From the NCBI GenBank assembly GCA_947179155.2, contig OX359265.1, forward strand, positions 6,758,108 to 6,822,107: a stretch of 64,000 bases of DNA, read 5' to 3'. Position 1 is the stretch's first letter, and the number at the start of each line of letters is the position of its first letter. Source of the DNA: Hedera helix (Eukaryota; Streptophyta; Magnoliopsida; Apiales; Araliaceae). The notes under the pieces were generated by a model. It did no database searches, was not told where the DNA came from, and saw only the letters and a program-made list of their open reading frames with translations. Shown one piece after another: positions 1 to 11,698 of the stretch. A program made the position numbers and the translations under genes.

Positions 1-1
1 A

Positions 2-547
2 TTGTTGGGGCCGGAATTGGTTCAACAAACGGTAGAGATTATCAAGGTAATAAGAGCTCGGCTAGTAGCAGCTCAGGACCGTCAGAAGAAATACGCCGAT
101 TTACATCGACAGAAGCGAGACTTCGAAGTAGGGAGTTTTGTGTTCATGAAGGTATCTCCCTGGAAAGGGAAGATCCGATTTGGAAAGAAAGGGAAGCTGA
201 GTCCGAGGTTCATAGGACCGTTCGAGATATTGAAGAGAGTGGGTGAAGTGGCGTACGAGGTAGCTTTACCTCCTGAACTTGAGCATATTCACAATGTGTT
301 TCATGTGTCAGTGCTGCGACCATACAAACCAGACCACAAACATGTCATATCCTATGAGCCAATACAAGTCGAGAAAGACTTATCGTATGAAGAAATTCCT
401 GTCCAGATACTAGATAGGAAAGAGCAGAAATTACGGAATAAGATTATACATTCTGTCAAAGTCCTTTGGAGGAACCACAACGCTGAGGAAGCTACGTGGG
501 AGCTTGAAGAAAAGATGAGGGCTAACTATCCGCATCTTTTTGATTAG
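2..547 (+). CDS. Ty3/gypsy polyprotein C-terminus: integrase tail plus chromodomain (partial)
   Basis: This is the last part of a pol polyprotein from a plant Ty3/gypsy retrotransposon of the chromodomain-bearing (Tekay/Del-like) type. The frame is open at the window edge, so the 5' part (gag, protease, RT, RNase H, integrase core) lies outside. Residues about 66-90 carry the integrase GPY/F-type module (LSPRFIGPFEILKRVGEVAY), followed by the usual plant sequence HNVFHVSVLRPY. The last 60 residues (from EEIPVQILDRKEQ to VLWRNHNAEEATWELEEKM) match a group II chromodomain, thought to steer integration towards chromatin marks. The frame ends in TAG and is followed within 50 bases by a polypurine tract and an LTR. 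No frameshift or stop is visible in the 181 codons, so the element may be fairly young. Confidence 0.93.
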   Translation: MLGPELVQQTVEIIKVIRARLVAAQDRQKKYADLHRQKRDFEVGSFVFMKVSPWKGKIRFGKKGKLSPRFIGPFEILKRVGEVAYEVALPPELEHIHNVFHVSVLRPYKPDHKHVISYEPIQVEKDLSYEEIPVQILDRKEQKLRNKIIHSVKVLWRNHNAEEATWELEEKMRANYPHLFD

Positions 548-580
548 TTAAATTTGTAATTCCGGGGACGGAATTCTTAT

Positions 581-593
581 AAGGGGGGGAGAA
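581..593 (+). other. Polypurine tract of the gypsy element
   Basis: A 13-base purine run (AAGGGGGGGAGAA) lies directly before the TG that opens the LTR and 34 bases after the polyprotein stop. That is the position and composition of the plus-strand DNA primer of LTR retrotransposons. Confidence 0.85.
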
Positions 594-1031
594 TGTAATG
601 ACCACGAATTTCATTAGTCATTGTAAATATACTTAATAAATATTTAGCAATGAATTTAAATTTTTCTCATTAATTAATTGTGCATTAGATAATTAAATAA
701 ATGTACTTATGTGCTTGTATATTTATTTAAAGGATTAAAGCAAAGTGTATAATTAATTAAAGCAAACCTAATTGGATTATATTTTATATCCAAATGAGTT
801 GATAAACTAGGTTAAAGATATTAACCTAGTAGCCCATGTAATTAATTTAATTACTAGCCCATGTAATTAATTAAACAAGCTCAATGCTTGATTTAATTAA
901 ATGTAACCTAGACTATTTAAAAGAAGCCCAATGTGGTATTTAAATTGAGCCCAAACAATTTAATTGAATGAGCCCAATAGAAGTTATTACCAAGCCCAAT
1001 GTGAAGTCCAATAAGGGTCAAACTTTGGTCA

Positions 1032-1070
<39 letters not shown>

Positions 1071-1330
1071 GATGTATATATGCACATTTTTGCATTAAAA
1101 ATAAAGGAAAAATGGCTTGGATAATTCAATTTGCTGAATTTTTGAGGGCCCCACATGGATAACTTGATTTCCTAGATTGCTTGAAAATCCATCTATGTCA
1201 TAAGTTGTTCAACCACCCTAGTCATTCCATATGTCTATCACTTGGTCATTCAATGGAATAGTAAGCTTGATTAGGCTTTAATTTCACCAACATGGGTGAA
1301 TTAGCAAGTTAATGAAGGGTTAGTTGTTGG

Positions 1331-1342
1331 CTATAAATAAGA
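1331..1342 (+). promoter_or_regulatory. Putative TATA box of the gypsy LTR promoter
   Basis: GCTATAAATAAG is a good plant TATA box. It sits in the first third of the LTR, followed by a purine-rich leader (GAGAGAAAAAATAGAGAGC), the usual U3/R arrangement. Transcription would then start near 1360-1375; that start is inferred. Confidence 0.55.
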
Positions 1343-2439
1343 CATCCTACAACCTTGGTGATGTTGGTTAGTTCATTTGCAAGAATTCTAGAGAGAAAAA
1401 ATAGAGAGCATTTGGGAGAAAAATAGAAGAAACACTTAAGTGTTGAGTGATATAGCTAGAGGTTGAGCTTGGTGGATGACACAAAGCTTCACCACATACT
1501 TTGGTAGGAGGAGAAGAAGAGCCTTCAAATCACAAAGGTTTAAAAGTGCTCTCAACTTCATCTTATTTCATTTTTGTAGTCTAGAAAGCTTTTGATCGGT
1601 TAAAATTAATTTTTAACCGATCAAAACTCGTTTTGATGATCTAGAAGTATTTAACTATGTAATATATGTATATTCATAGATCTATGTGTTTATAAAATGT
1701 TTTGGTATGTTAGAAATACATAAAAATGGTAGAAAAGTTCATAACACAATTTTACCGGTAAACCCTAACTATGCATGCTAGGTTTATGGTTGTATTTTGA
1801 AATGTACAAATTAGAAAGTGGATTTTTATGGCTAGAAAGCTATATCTATGAGTTTTAAAGATAAAACCTTTTTGAACTTTTCAAAAATAATGAATAACAA
1901 AGAAGTTATGGCTTTTACCGCAAAGGATGTTGATTTTAAAACCCTATGTTGCATTGTGAGCCATTTTGAGTCTAGTTACGTTTGGAATTTGGATTTGTGG
2001 TCTAAAGAGAAATTGTAGAGGGGGAAATGATGATGAGAATGGACTCAAGAATCACCCCAAAATGTTTTCGTATGAAGAAGTTATGGCTGTCGGAGCGTCG
2101 GAGGGTCGAACAGTCAAACAGTTGACTTTCGGATAAAACGGCTGACGCAGCCGCGTCAGGAGTGACGCAGCTGCGTCAGAACAATCTGCTAAGCAGATTT
2201 TTGGTGCTCCGGGTCGGGTCGGGTCGGTCCGGGTCGGGTCGGGTCGATCCGGGTCGAGTTTTCTTTGAAAAATTAAGTTGAAATAGGTGTAAAATGAATA
2301 TATTTGGGTATTAAACAAATTTATATGGAGTCTATTTGTAAATTAATGCTATCTAAATGTTTAAATTAAATACTAAGGTTAACCCAATTTAAAAGTTAAC
2401 TTTTGGTATTATTTAAAGAGTATTAAAATATTACTACAT

Positions 2440-3122
2440 GGTTAATAATATTAATAAGTAATCAAATATTATTTAATGATTAATAATATTAGATAATGAA
2501 TAAAATATTATTAAATGATTAATAATATTAGATAATAAATAAAATATTACTAAATGATTAATAATATTAGATAATGATTTAAAATATTATTAGATGATTA
2601 ATAATATTAATAAGATAATAAAATATTATTAAATGATTAATAATATTGGATATTAAATAAAATATTATTAAATAATTAATAATATTAGATAATGTTTAAA
2701 ATATTATTAAATGGTTAATAATATTAATGAGGTAATAAAATATTATTAAATGATTAATAATATTAGATAATTAATAAAATATTATTAAATAATTAATAAT
2801 ATTAGATAATGATTTAAAATGTTATTAAATAGTTAATAATATTAAATAATAAATAAAATATTATTAAAGGATTAATAATATTATGAGGTGAATAAAATAT
2901 TATTAAATGATTAATAATATTATAAGGATGATAAAATATTATTAAATAATTAATAATATTATAAGGACAATAAAATGTTATTAATGGATTAATAATGTTA
3001 AGTGATTGATAAAATATTATTAAAAGATTAATAATATTAGAAGACTAATAATGTATTATTAAACGATTAATAATACTACAAGACTAATAAAATATTATTA
3101 AATTGTTAATAATATTATATAA
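2440..3122. repeat. A/T minisatellite of hairpin units inside the LTR
   Basis: About 15 diverged tandem units of roughly 40-48 bases. Each is built on AATATTATTAA, a short spacer, then TTAATAATATT. The two 11-base blocks are reverse complements, so each unit can fold into a small hairpin. No coding potential. Confidence 0.85.
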
Positions 3123-4353
3123 GTGTATGAACTATATTAAATAATTAATATAGGTTTTTTTTGTGTTTGAAATATTATCAAGTAATTAATGATAATGTTT
3201 CCTATGTGTTTATATACCCATAATTATATAATTATGTGGTTCGTAAGGTTTATAAAGGTCATTATACTTACAAGTATAAGATACTAATTTAAGATCAAAC
3301 TGATTTAATTGTTAGGTCCGTTCAAGGATTGTTAAATTAAGTTGGTTAGCAGTAAACGACGCACGAGGCAAGTCTTCTACCCTTAACTTGTACTTATTGT
3401 TGCAATTATTATTCAACTTTAATTACTTTGAGCAATTCAATTATTGTTGAGCAAGTATCTACACTCGTAGATATTTGACAGACCTTTGAGTGAATTAATT
3501 ATCGAAAATTACTTCACATCGTTATTGATTATTGTATTCGCACATAGTGCTTTTGCAAACTGTTTAAGAACGTCTAAGCTAATTGTTTCGGCTAGACAAA
3601 TGCATGTTAAATTCATTTAGTTGAATATTATAAAAGCTTATCCAAACCATTGGCTGGTGCGGATTCTTACAGTAAGACTGAGATAGAACAACCCTAGTTA
3701 AAGGGGATTTTTATTTGTCGGAGACCCGACAGCGCGCAAGAAAACTAAATGTGATGCATATACATAGGACATGAGAGGACTGATCCCCTCAAGTGTCCCG
3801 TTATTTTTAACAAGGAGTCAGACATTGTATGTCTGTTTTACCTTAGTAGCAGTTCATGGTCATTAAGGACCACTCAGCAGTAAAGAGTCAATTCCTTCTT
3901 TTATTGAACATTGATTCTTGTTATCCTTCACAATTGCTATTGTTGAAACCTTGAAGTTATTTCCCTTCATCATGATATATCGTATGATTGTTGTTTATAA
4001 ACTTGCTGAGCCATTTAGTTGCTCATTCTTGCTATATCATGGCTATATTTCAGCCATTCCCGAAAGCTCTAAATCGGACAAAGGCAAGGGGAAAGCGAAT
4101 GTTTAGTTTTAGTAATTGCATGTTAGTTTATATTACTGTTATGTAATTACTGTTGTAAATCTTTTGTATTTCCCTTAAGATATGTAATGTTAAGATTAAG
4201 GTAATAGACCTTGGGAAGTGTAGCCTTTTGATTAAGGAACCTTTTGTATTATTCCGCGAAGTTTGAATACAATATATGTATTTCATTGTTGTTATGTATT
4301 GTACAGTGAGAACCAAACCCGAGGTTAAAGAACCTGGATTTGGGGTCGTCACA

Positions 4354-6323
4354 AAATCCATTAATCATTAATTGGTAACTAAATGTTTAAAATAAAGACT
4401 AAAGTTAACACAATTAAAAAGTTAACTATTGGTATTATTTAATGTGTATTTAAAATATTATTAAATGATTAATAATATTAATATATGATTAAAAAGTTAT
4501 TAAATGATGAATAACATTAGTAAATGATTAAAATATTATTGAATGATAAATAATATTAGTAAGAGATATAATATTAATAAGTGATTAAAATATTATTAAA
4601 TTGTTAATAATATTAATAAATGATTAAAATATTATTAAATGATAAATAATATTAGTAAGAGATTATAATATTATTAAATGGTTAATAATATTAATAAGTG
4701 ATTAAAATATTATTAAATGGATGATAATATTAAGAAGTGATTAAAATATTATTAAATGGTTAATAATATTAATAAGTGATTAAAATATTATTAAATGGTT
4801 AATAATATTAATATGTGATTAAAATATTATTAAATAATTAATAATATTAATAAGTGATTAAAATATTATTAAATGATTAATAATATTAATATATGATTAA
4901 AAAGTTATTAAATGATGAATAACATTAGTAAATGATTAAAATATTATTGAATGATAAATAATATTAGTAAGAGATATAATATTAATAAGTGATTAAAATA
5001 TTATTAAATTGTTAATAATATTAATAAATGATTAAAATATTATTAAATGATAAATAATATTAGTAAGAGATTATAATATTATTAAATGGTTAATAATATT
5101 AATAAGTGATTAAAATATTATTAAATGGATGATAATATTAAGAAGTGATTAAAATATTATTAAATGGTTAATAATATTAATAAGTGATTAAAATATTATT
5201 AAATGGTTAATAATATTAATATGTGATTAAAATATTATTAAATAATTAATAATATTAATAAGTGATTAAAATATTATTAAATGATTAATAATATTAATAA
5301 GTGATTAAAATATTATTAAATGGTTAATAATATTAATAAGGAATTAAAATATTATTAAATAATTAATAATATTAATAAGTTGGTTAAGTTTTCCGACATG
5401 TCCAACTAGGTTTGTTGGGCTAGGATTTTTGTCCGGAACTTAAGGGTTCGTTTATCGGACAACTAAAGAGTTAATAATTTGAAGTTAAGGTCTTAAGTTA
5501 AGACTAATTAAAAGTCCTGGTAGCTAATGATTATATCAATTTGTTATATAAATTGTAGGTTGAGCAAATGACGCAAATAGGCGTAAATGGTAGAAGCGAC
5601 CAGGCAAGTTTTTCAGAACTTGCTCCTATGTGCATTAATATGCTACAATTTGATATTATATTATTAACATGAAGATATTTTGATGATATTTGTGATATAT
5701 GAATAACATGAGATATGGTTACATGTGAAATATGTATCGATATGAAGCATGATTTGCTAGATGCTAGTTGTTTATTATATGTGATGCATAAGAAGTATGA
5801 AACATTCATAAAATGAAATGCATGATGTAAGAATAAAATGCAGATCATATATAATGTGTGAAGCATGTAATGTGTTATGTGTAACTGTTGAACTTGCTGA
5901 GCCGTCGTGCTCACTCTTGCCTAAACTAACATTTTCAGATAATGCAAGTTAGTTGAAGATCTCGATAAAGATCAAGGAACAGGAAAACATATTACTTTCA
6001 CTAAAGATCTAAATGTCTATTGTAAATATCAGTCTGAATTGGACAGGTAAATGATTGTGTAGTGTAATACTTAGTTGGTATATTATATGAGTGTTAAATA
6101 CTCAATTTGATTATAATAGAATGTCGTATCATGTATGATATTGAGACATACTATGAATGTATAAAGATTGCGATTCTGTAATAGAAAGAGAAGTTGTAAA
6201 ATTGTAAATAAATGATTATTTAGCAATTATAATATTGTTGTAATTCATGAACAATAAGAAAAAGGTAGTACTAGTGTTGAACCGGATCCGATGTTAAAGT
6301 AACCCGAATTTGGGGTCGTCACA
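4354..6323 (+). mobile_element. 3' remainder of a second, related gypsy LTR
   Basis: This stretch starts with sequence resembling the interior of the first LTR (compare about 2340-2440 with 4354-4450) and finishes with TTTGGGGTCGTCACA, the same LTR terminus as at 4353. It is best read as the downstream part of an older LTR of the same broad family into which the element ending at 4353 inserted. It holds its own A/T minisatellite (4441-5382) and the conserved TGAGC/GCTCA hairpin at 5898-5913. Its upstream part lies outside the window. Confidence 0.75.
4441..5382. repeat. A/T minisatellite with a 408-base higher-order duplication
   Basis: Tandem units of about 39 bases of the same hairpin design as at 2440-3122. 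A block of ten or so variant units is duplicated: about 4451-4890 reappears at 4859-5298 with an offset of 408 bases and, as far as I can read, no difference. This shows recent unequal exchange or slippage on top of older unit divergence. Confidence 0.88.
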
Positions 6324-7640
6324 AAAATCAAAAGTAGTTTGTAAATAACAAAATTTATTTACAATAATAAAATAAAATGGACATTGAAAGTAGTTTTTAA
6401 TTGTCAATAAAAAATGTAAGTAAAAAGTATAATTCAATACTACTTTTTACTGAGTCAACCACAATTTTTAGATTAATTATTCAGACTCATTTAAAGTTTA
6501 AAAATTATAAAACAAACAATCTGAATGATTTATTTGATCAGATTTAAACTCATTCAGACTTATTCAGAAGTAAATAAATAATCCTTATACCTTCTAATAA
6601 TTTATTTTTTTAAAATTATAATTGAGTTATTAGAAAATCATAAATCCAATATACGACGAGTATTTTGCTTTCGATGATAACTCTTTTTTTTCTTTTAATA
6701 TTTTTATGAACAATTTATAACTTTCATTTTAATCCCTCTACTTTTCATTTATTTTAAACATGTTATTACTGTTTTTGTAACGTAAACGAAAAAAAAAAAC
6801 TTTAATTCTAAATTACTATTTTAGGCTAACATTAATTCTATTACATCTGTAAATACGAATAATAAAAAGAATTATTTATGTTATTTGATCTTTTTGTTTA
6901 AATTATTTGTTTTTGGTATAAAAAATAATAATTTTGTGACCGACTTTGTGTCATTTATTTATTTATTTTTCTTTCCTTCTAAAACTCAAATAGGGTACAA
7001 AATTTCATATTTGAGCAAAATATTCTAACCCCTTGATAATCTAATTTCGTCCCGTTTATAAGTTAGTCAAATCGGCTTATAAGTACTTTTTTTTTTACTA
7101 TTTGAGTGTTGTTATATGAATTTATCTTTTAATTTATAAATTGACTTATGAATAATTTTTAAGAAATAACAATTTTTTGCTTATAAAAAAAAATAACTTG
7201 CAAATCAATTTAAAGAAATAAATTTGAGCAAATGTAAAGATTTTTTTTTATCTTTATGTTAATAATATCTCTAATTTATTTTAATTCCTAAATTATTTTA
7301 ATTAAGCACCTTTATAATTTATTTTAACTAAATATCTAATTTATAAATTAAAATAATATCAAATATTTTCATTTATAAATTACATATTAAAATAAAATTT
7401 AAATTATTAAAAATTTAAAAGTCTTTTTAAAATAAATCATCGCGGAACATGCCGTGCATCACGCATTGTTATTTATTAGCTGGTGGAGTAGAATTGAAGC
7501 CTATTAAAGTCTCTTCCCCTTATTCCACAAGTATCAATCCCTTTTCAATTGTATTGTGGAAGAGTACTCAATTGCTCGCTGCGCTGCACAATTATTCTTA
7601 ACCCGACTAGACACGTAAAGTAACCATCTCTATCATCCAT
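6324..7640. other. A/T-rich intergenic DNA and upstream region of the RGLG-like gene
   Basis: No coding sequence seen. Around 6470-6590 the motif TTATTCAGA and its complements recur (ATTCAGACTC, CAATCTGAATGA, CATTCAGACTTATTCAGA), resembling ends of plant hAT-type MITEs, but no clean boundary is visible. From about 7440 the base composition becomes more balanced, consistent with promoter and 5' untranslated sequence of the gene starting at 7696. Confidence 0.5.
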
Positions 7641-7695
7641 CACTTTGACCTATGATATCCTCCAACCAAGCTGAAGAACAAGCAGCAGATGAGAG

Positions 7696-10600
7696 ATGGG
7701 GAGTTTATTCTCTCGGTTTTCTACTAGAAGGCGTCGTTTGGATTCCCCTAAACCTACCAAAGTCAACACTGCCGGACGAGGAGAAATAAGTTGGAGGATT
7801 CCATCAAGTAGCAGTAGCAGTAGCAGTAGTAGTTCATTTTCGCCTCCAAACATGTCCTCTGAACGACCAGTAGCGGAAAATCCTGTGCAGAAGAAACCCT
7901 CTTCTTCTTCATATTCAGATTCTACTGCTAGTACTACTGGTAATAATAGAGGATTATATAAGAAGAAGTATGGTTTTATTCCGGATAATTTCTCAACACT
8001 TGAACAGGTTCAATTTATTCTGTTTTGCTCTTTATTTATCCTTTCTCACACACAAAAACACACATTAGATAAAATTATTCTTGTAATTTTGACTAGAATT
8101 TGTCCTATTTGAATAAAAAAAAAAATGGATAACTTTCGTATGATCCAAAACAAGAGTCTAATTTATAAAATTTATTTTTTTTGTAAAAAATTAAAAAATT
8201 ATTTAATTTTATTTAATAGTATAATATGATAATAAAAAATTTGAACCTATCATATAATTTTATGTTATTATCATTAAAAAATAAATTCATTTTATGAAAT
8301 TAAAAAAGATTATGTGGAACAGTGGAAGGGAGGGAATCCTAAGATTGAATTTTTGTCATGTTGAAAAAATTTAGTTTTTATTATGCTTATTAGTGAAATG
8401 TTATGACGTCAACGCGCTTCTGGTACACTAATGAGTGCACTTATTGACAGTTTGTTGGGTATATAGCTTCTTTCTTTTTCACTGTTCTTTCAGATGATAA
8501 ATGCTAGGGGCCCATTATCATGTATTATTGTCTAGTAGGTGACAGGATCACATTCGGGAGTCCTAGCAATTTGATGCTTCTGAGACTGACGTAAAGAAAA
8601 ATTGCAGGAATCTTGTTTGGCAACGATTGATTCTTTTAAATGCCCTCATAGGTACTTATCCAAATAATAATATTATTAAGAATAATAAATAAAAAAGTAG
8701 GCCCTCTTAGGATTGCCGCACTCACCTAAAGTTTAAGTGGGTTCGAAGAGGACAATCACAAAAAGTAAAGGAGCACTAAAGTAAAGAATAAATACAACAG
8801 TGTGAAATTTCTACCATGGTAGTATATCATTTTAGTTTGTAGAAGGTTCTTCCTTCCTGAAGTGCTGTTGGACCTCACATAATAGTAGAGACTTACAGCC
8901 GTTAAAACGGGAAGAATCCATTTGGGTGATGATTGGACTGGAAATGACTATTTGTATTGATTTTGAATTTTAAGATTTAAAAACGGACTTAAAAAGTCAA
9001 AATGTATCTTTTATTTTGGAATGGGGAGAGTATTTGACGCGGAACAGTAGAGGAAAATAAGAAATCCTTCTTTTCACTTTGTCCTGCATAAGCATTACAT
9101 AATTAACCTTATACAGTTTCAGTGTAATATGGTCAGGAAGAAAATCATCAATAATACTTGAACATGTTACAATATGTTAAAAAGAGTTACATCATTAATA
9201 TGTCGGCATTATCCAGAAAATTGATGCAAATTTGGTGGAAATTTTGATCTTGCCATAGATATCTTAAACATTTTGAGACCATGCTCATGGAGTTCGTAGC
9301 TGTTTCAGATTGTCATTGCATAAAAATCTGTTCACAAAGTCATTGCTTTACTCTTAGTATATGCATGTTAGCACGCCTATTATCTAGTAGTGACTTGGTT
9401 TAATTTATCAAAGCTTAAAACATGCCTGTTTTTTTTATAGGTAATAGCGGGCTTGAGAGAATCAGGTCTGGAGTCATCAAATCTTATTATTGGAATAGAC
9501 TTCACGAAAAGTAACGAATGGACAGGTTTGTGGAAGTTTGAAACATGATTCTCTTGGGTATAAATTTATTTAATTTTGACCAGCCACAAAAAATAAAATC
9601 TCATGAGAATCATTTACCAAATTGCTATATTATTTCTGGACTAGCATCTTTGTATACCTATATCTGTTGCAGGCCCTCAATTACTAGGAAACTTTTTATT
9701 ATTTATATTTTTTTGGTTGGGGGTTGGGGGGGGGGGGGGGATGGATATTGTCCGGATTCTGTGTTGTCTCTAGCATTCGTTTGTCCGGATTCTGTGCTGT
9801 CTCTAGCATTCGTTCTCTGATGTAGATATTATTTCGAATGGAGTAAACAATCATTGTAATACGTGGCACCATCCAAGCTTGGTTGATCATGATGTAATGG
9901 CTACAAGTCCAGTACCTTGTTTTCGGTCTGGATATTAATTGGTTAAACAAGATTTCATTGGGAAATGTTTTCATTGAAGGGTTCATGTAAGTTTCTGTAT
10001 TTGGAATGATTATTGGTTAAGCATACTAGGTTGGCTGTGATCATGTTCTTACAGTTATAGTGTTTACTTCAACATGTGTAGCTTAAAAGCTAATGCATAA
10101 ATGTTCTTACTGAAGGCAAAGTTTCATTCAACAATCGCAGCCTGCATGCCATTGGCGATACACCAAATCCATATGAGAAAGCCATATCTATTATTGGAAA
10201 GACTTTAGCTCCCTTTGATGAAGACAACTTAATACCTTGTTTTGGTTTTGGTGATGGTAGGTTTGATCTTTAAAAGACATTATATTATGGAATTCTTTTC
10301 TCTTAATTTTCTAGGTTATCATTAGTAAGTTTCTCAAAATTTCTATTGTTTTGGTTTGGACTATGTTGTTCATGATAGCCACTACCCACGATCAAGAAGT
10401 GTTCAGCTTCCACAGTGATCAGTCACCTTGCCATGGTTTTGAAGAAGTTTTAGACTGCTACAAGAAGGTGGTTCCCAACTTACAATTGTCAGGTATGCTT
10501 CTTGCTCTTAAGTTCTGACTTTTCTGGATTATTATTAATCATTCTGCTTTAATTATAAAACATGATCTTTTTCTTAACAAATATCACCTCAACATCCTTT

Positions 10601-11624
10601 GTTATCATGAATCATAAATATAAAACCTTTATAATACATGTGATTGTGTTTAAGGTCCTACATCTTATGGACCGGTAGTTGATGCTGCAATTGACATAGT
10701 GGAAACAAGTGGCGGACAATATCATATTCTGGTTATAATAGCAGATGGGCAGGTCACTTCTCTCTCTCTCTCTCACACGCGCGCGCGCGTGCACACGCAC
10801 ACACGTATATACACATACACGAATATGCACGCATAAAAATGTTGGTGCAAAGGCAAGTAAGCTCCCTCACCATACTAATAAATTACTTTCATAATGAAGG
10901 TTACAAGAAGTGTCAACACAAATGACCGGGAACTCAGTCCGCAAGAAGAAAAAACAATAAAGTCAATAGTGACTGCAAGGTTCAACTATTGTCTTGTTAT
11001 AAGCTTTCATCTACTTGGTTATGTTCTTGTGGTTTCACAATTCATATTGAGTTGCTTAGTATTGTGATTGGTATAGTTGAGATCAGAAGTTTCAGCTATT
11101 TGGACATTTAGGTCAATTTTGTAGCATAAACACAACAAGCGGTAGGATAAGTTGAACTCTTCCTTTCCTTGTTTGCTCAGCACCTGCTACTGTCATTCAT
11201 TCTTTTGTTGTTTGGGTTCTGGAAGATCTATGATTGGTAATCGTTGCACTTGAGGTGTTGTGTCTTAGAATGGTGGGTAAGGGAAAATACCCTTTTTTAA
11301 TTATTTATTGTTTCCGGAGAGGCGAAGACACCCACAAAGGGAGTGCACTGGGTAAACTCCCTGGTCCCAAACTGTCTATGGAGTTTCTATGATTGTCGTA
11401 TTGGCTGTCATATCATTACCATGTAGGAAGTTAAATTTTCTGGTTGAAAGATAATGAGTTAGTTTTGAATGAAGCGTTGAGAAGGTGTGTGCTTTATGAT
11501 TTGTTGAGCATATTTTTCTTGTAGGTTGTGTTTGTATATTGTAATGGTAATATCTTTCTGGAAAGAAGTATATTAATTGTGTGGAAATCCATAGGAACAT
11601 CATTGTGGTATAGATGCATAGGTT

Positions 11625-11698
<74 letters not shown>

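Larger units (their letters stand above)
594..4353 (+). mobile_element. 3' LTR of the Ty3/gypsy element (about 3.76 kb)
   Basis: The LTR opens with TGTAATGACC right after the polypurine tract and closes with GGGGTCGTCACA, giving the TG...CA ends expected. It holds a TA microsatellite (about 1033-1080), a likely promoter (TATA box near 1332), a G+C-rich stretch with CCGGGTCGGGTCGGGT-type repeats (about 2208-2260), a large A/T minisatellite (about 2440-3122) and, near the 3' end, a conserved short hairpin motif at 4007-4025. It is inserted in a related LTR: the sequence after 4353 resembles its own interior near 2340. The 5' LTR is outside the window, so the target duplication cannot be tested. 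Confidence 0.88.

Noticed and set aside
917..1162. Overlapping open frames on both strands rich in Tyr-Ile repeats
   Set aside because: They are translations of the (TA)n microsatellite inside the LTR.
2441..5382. CRISPR-like array of regularly spaced palindromic repeats
   Set aside because: The units are contiguous A/T minisatellite hairpins in a plant LTR, without unique spacers or cas genes.
9545..9986. Open frames on both strands near the G run in intron 2 of the RGLG-like gene
   Set aside because: They lie between two well-supported exons and consist of a homopolymer and a small tandem duplication.
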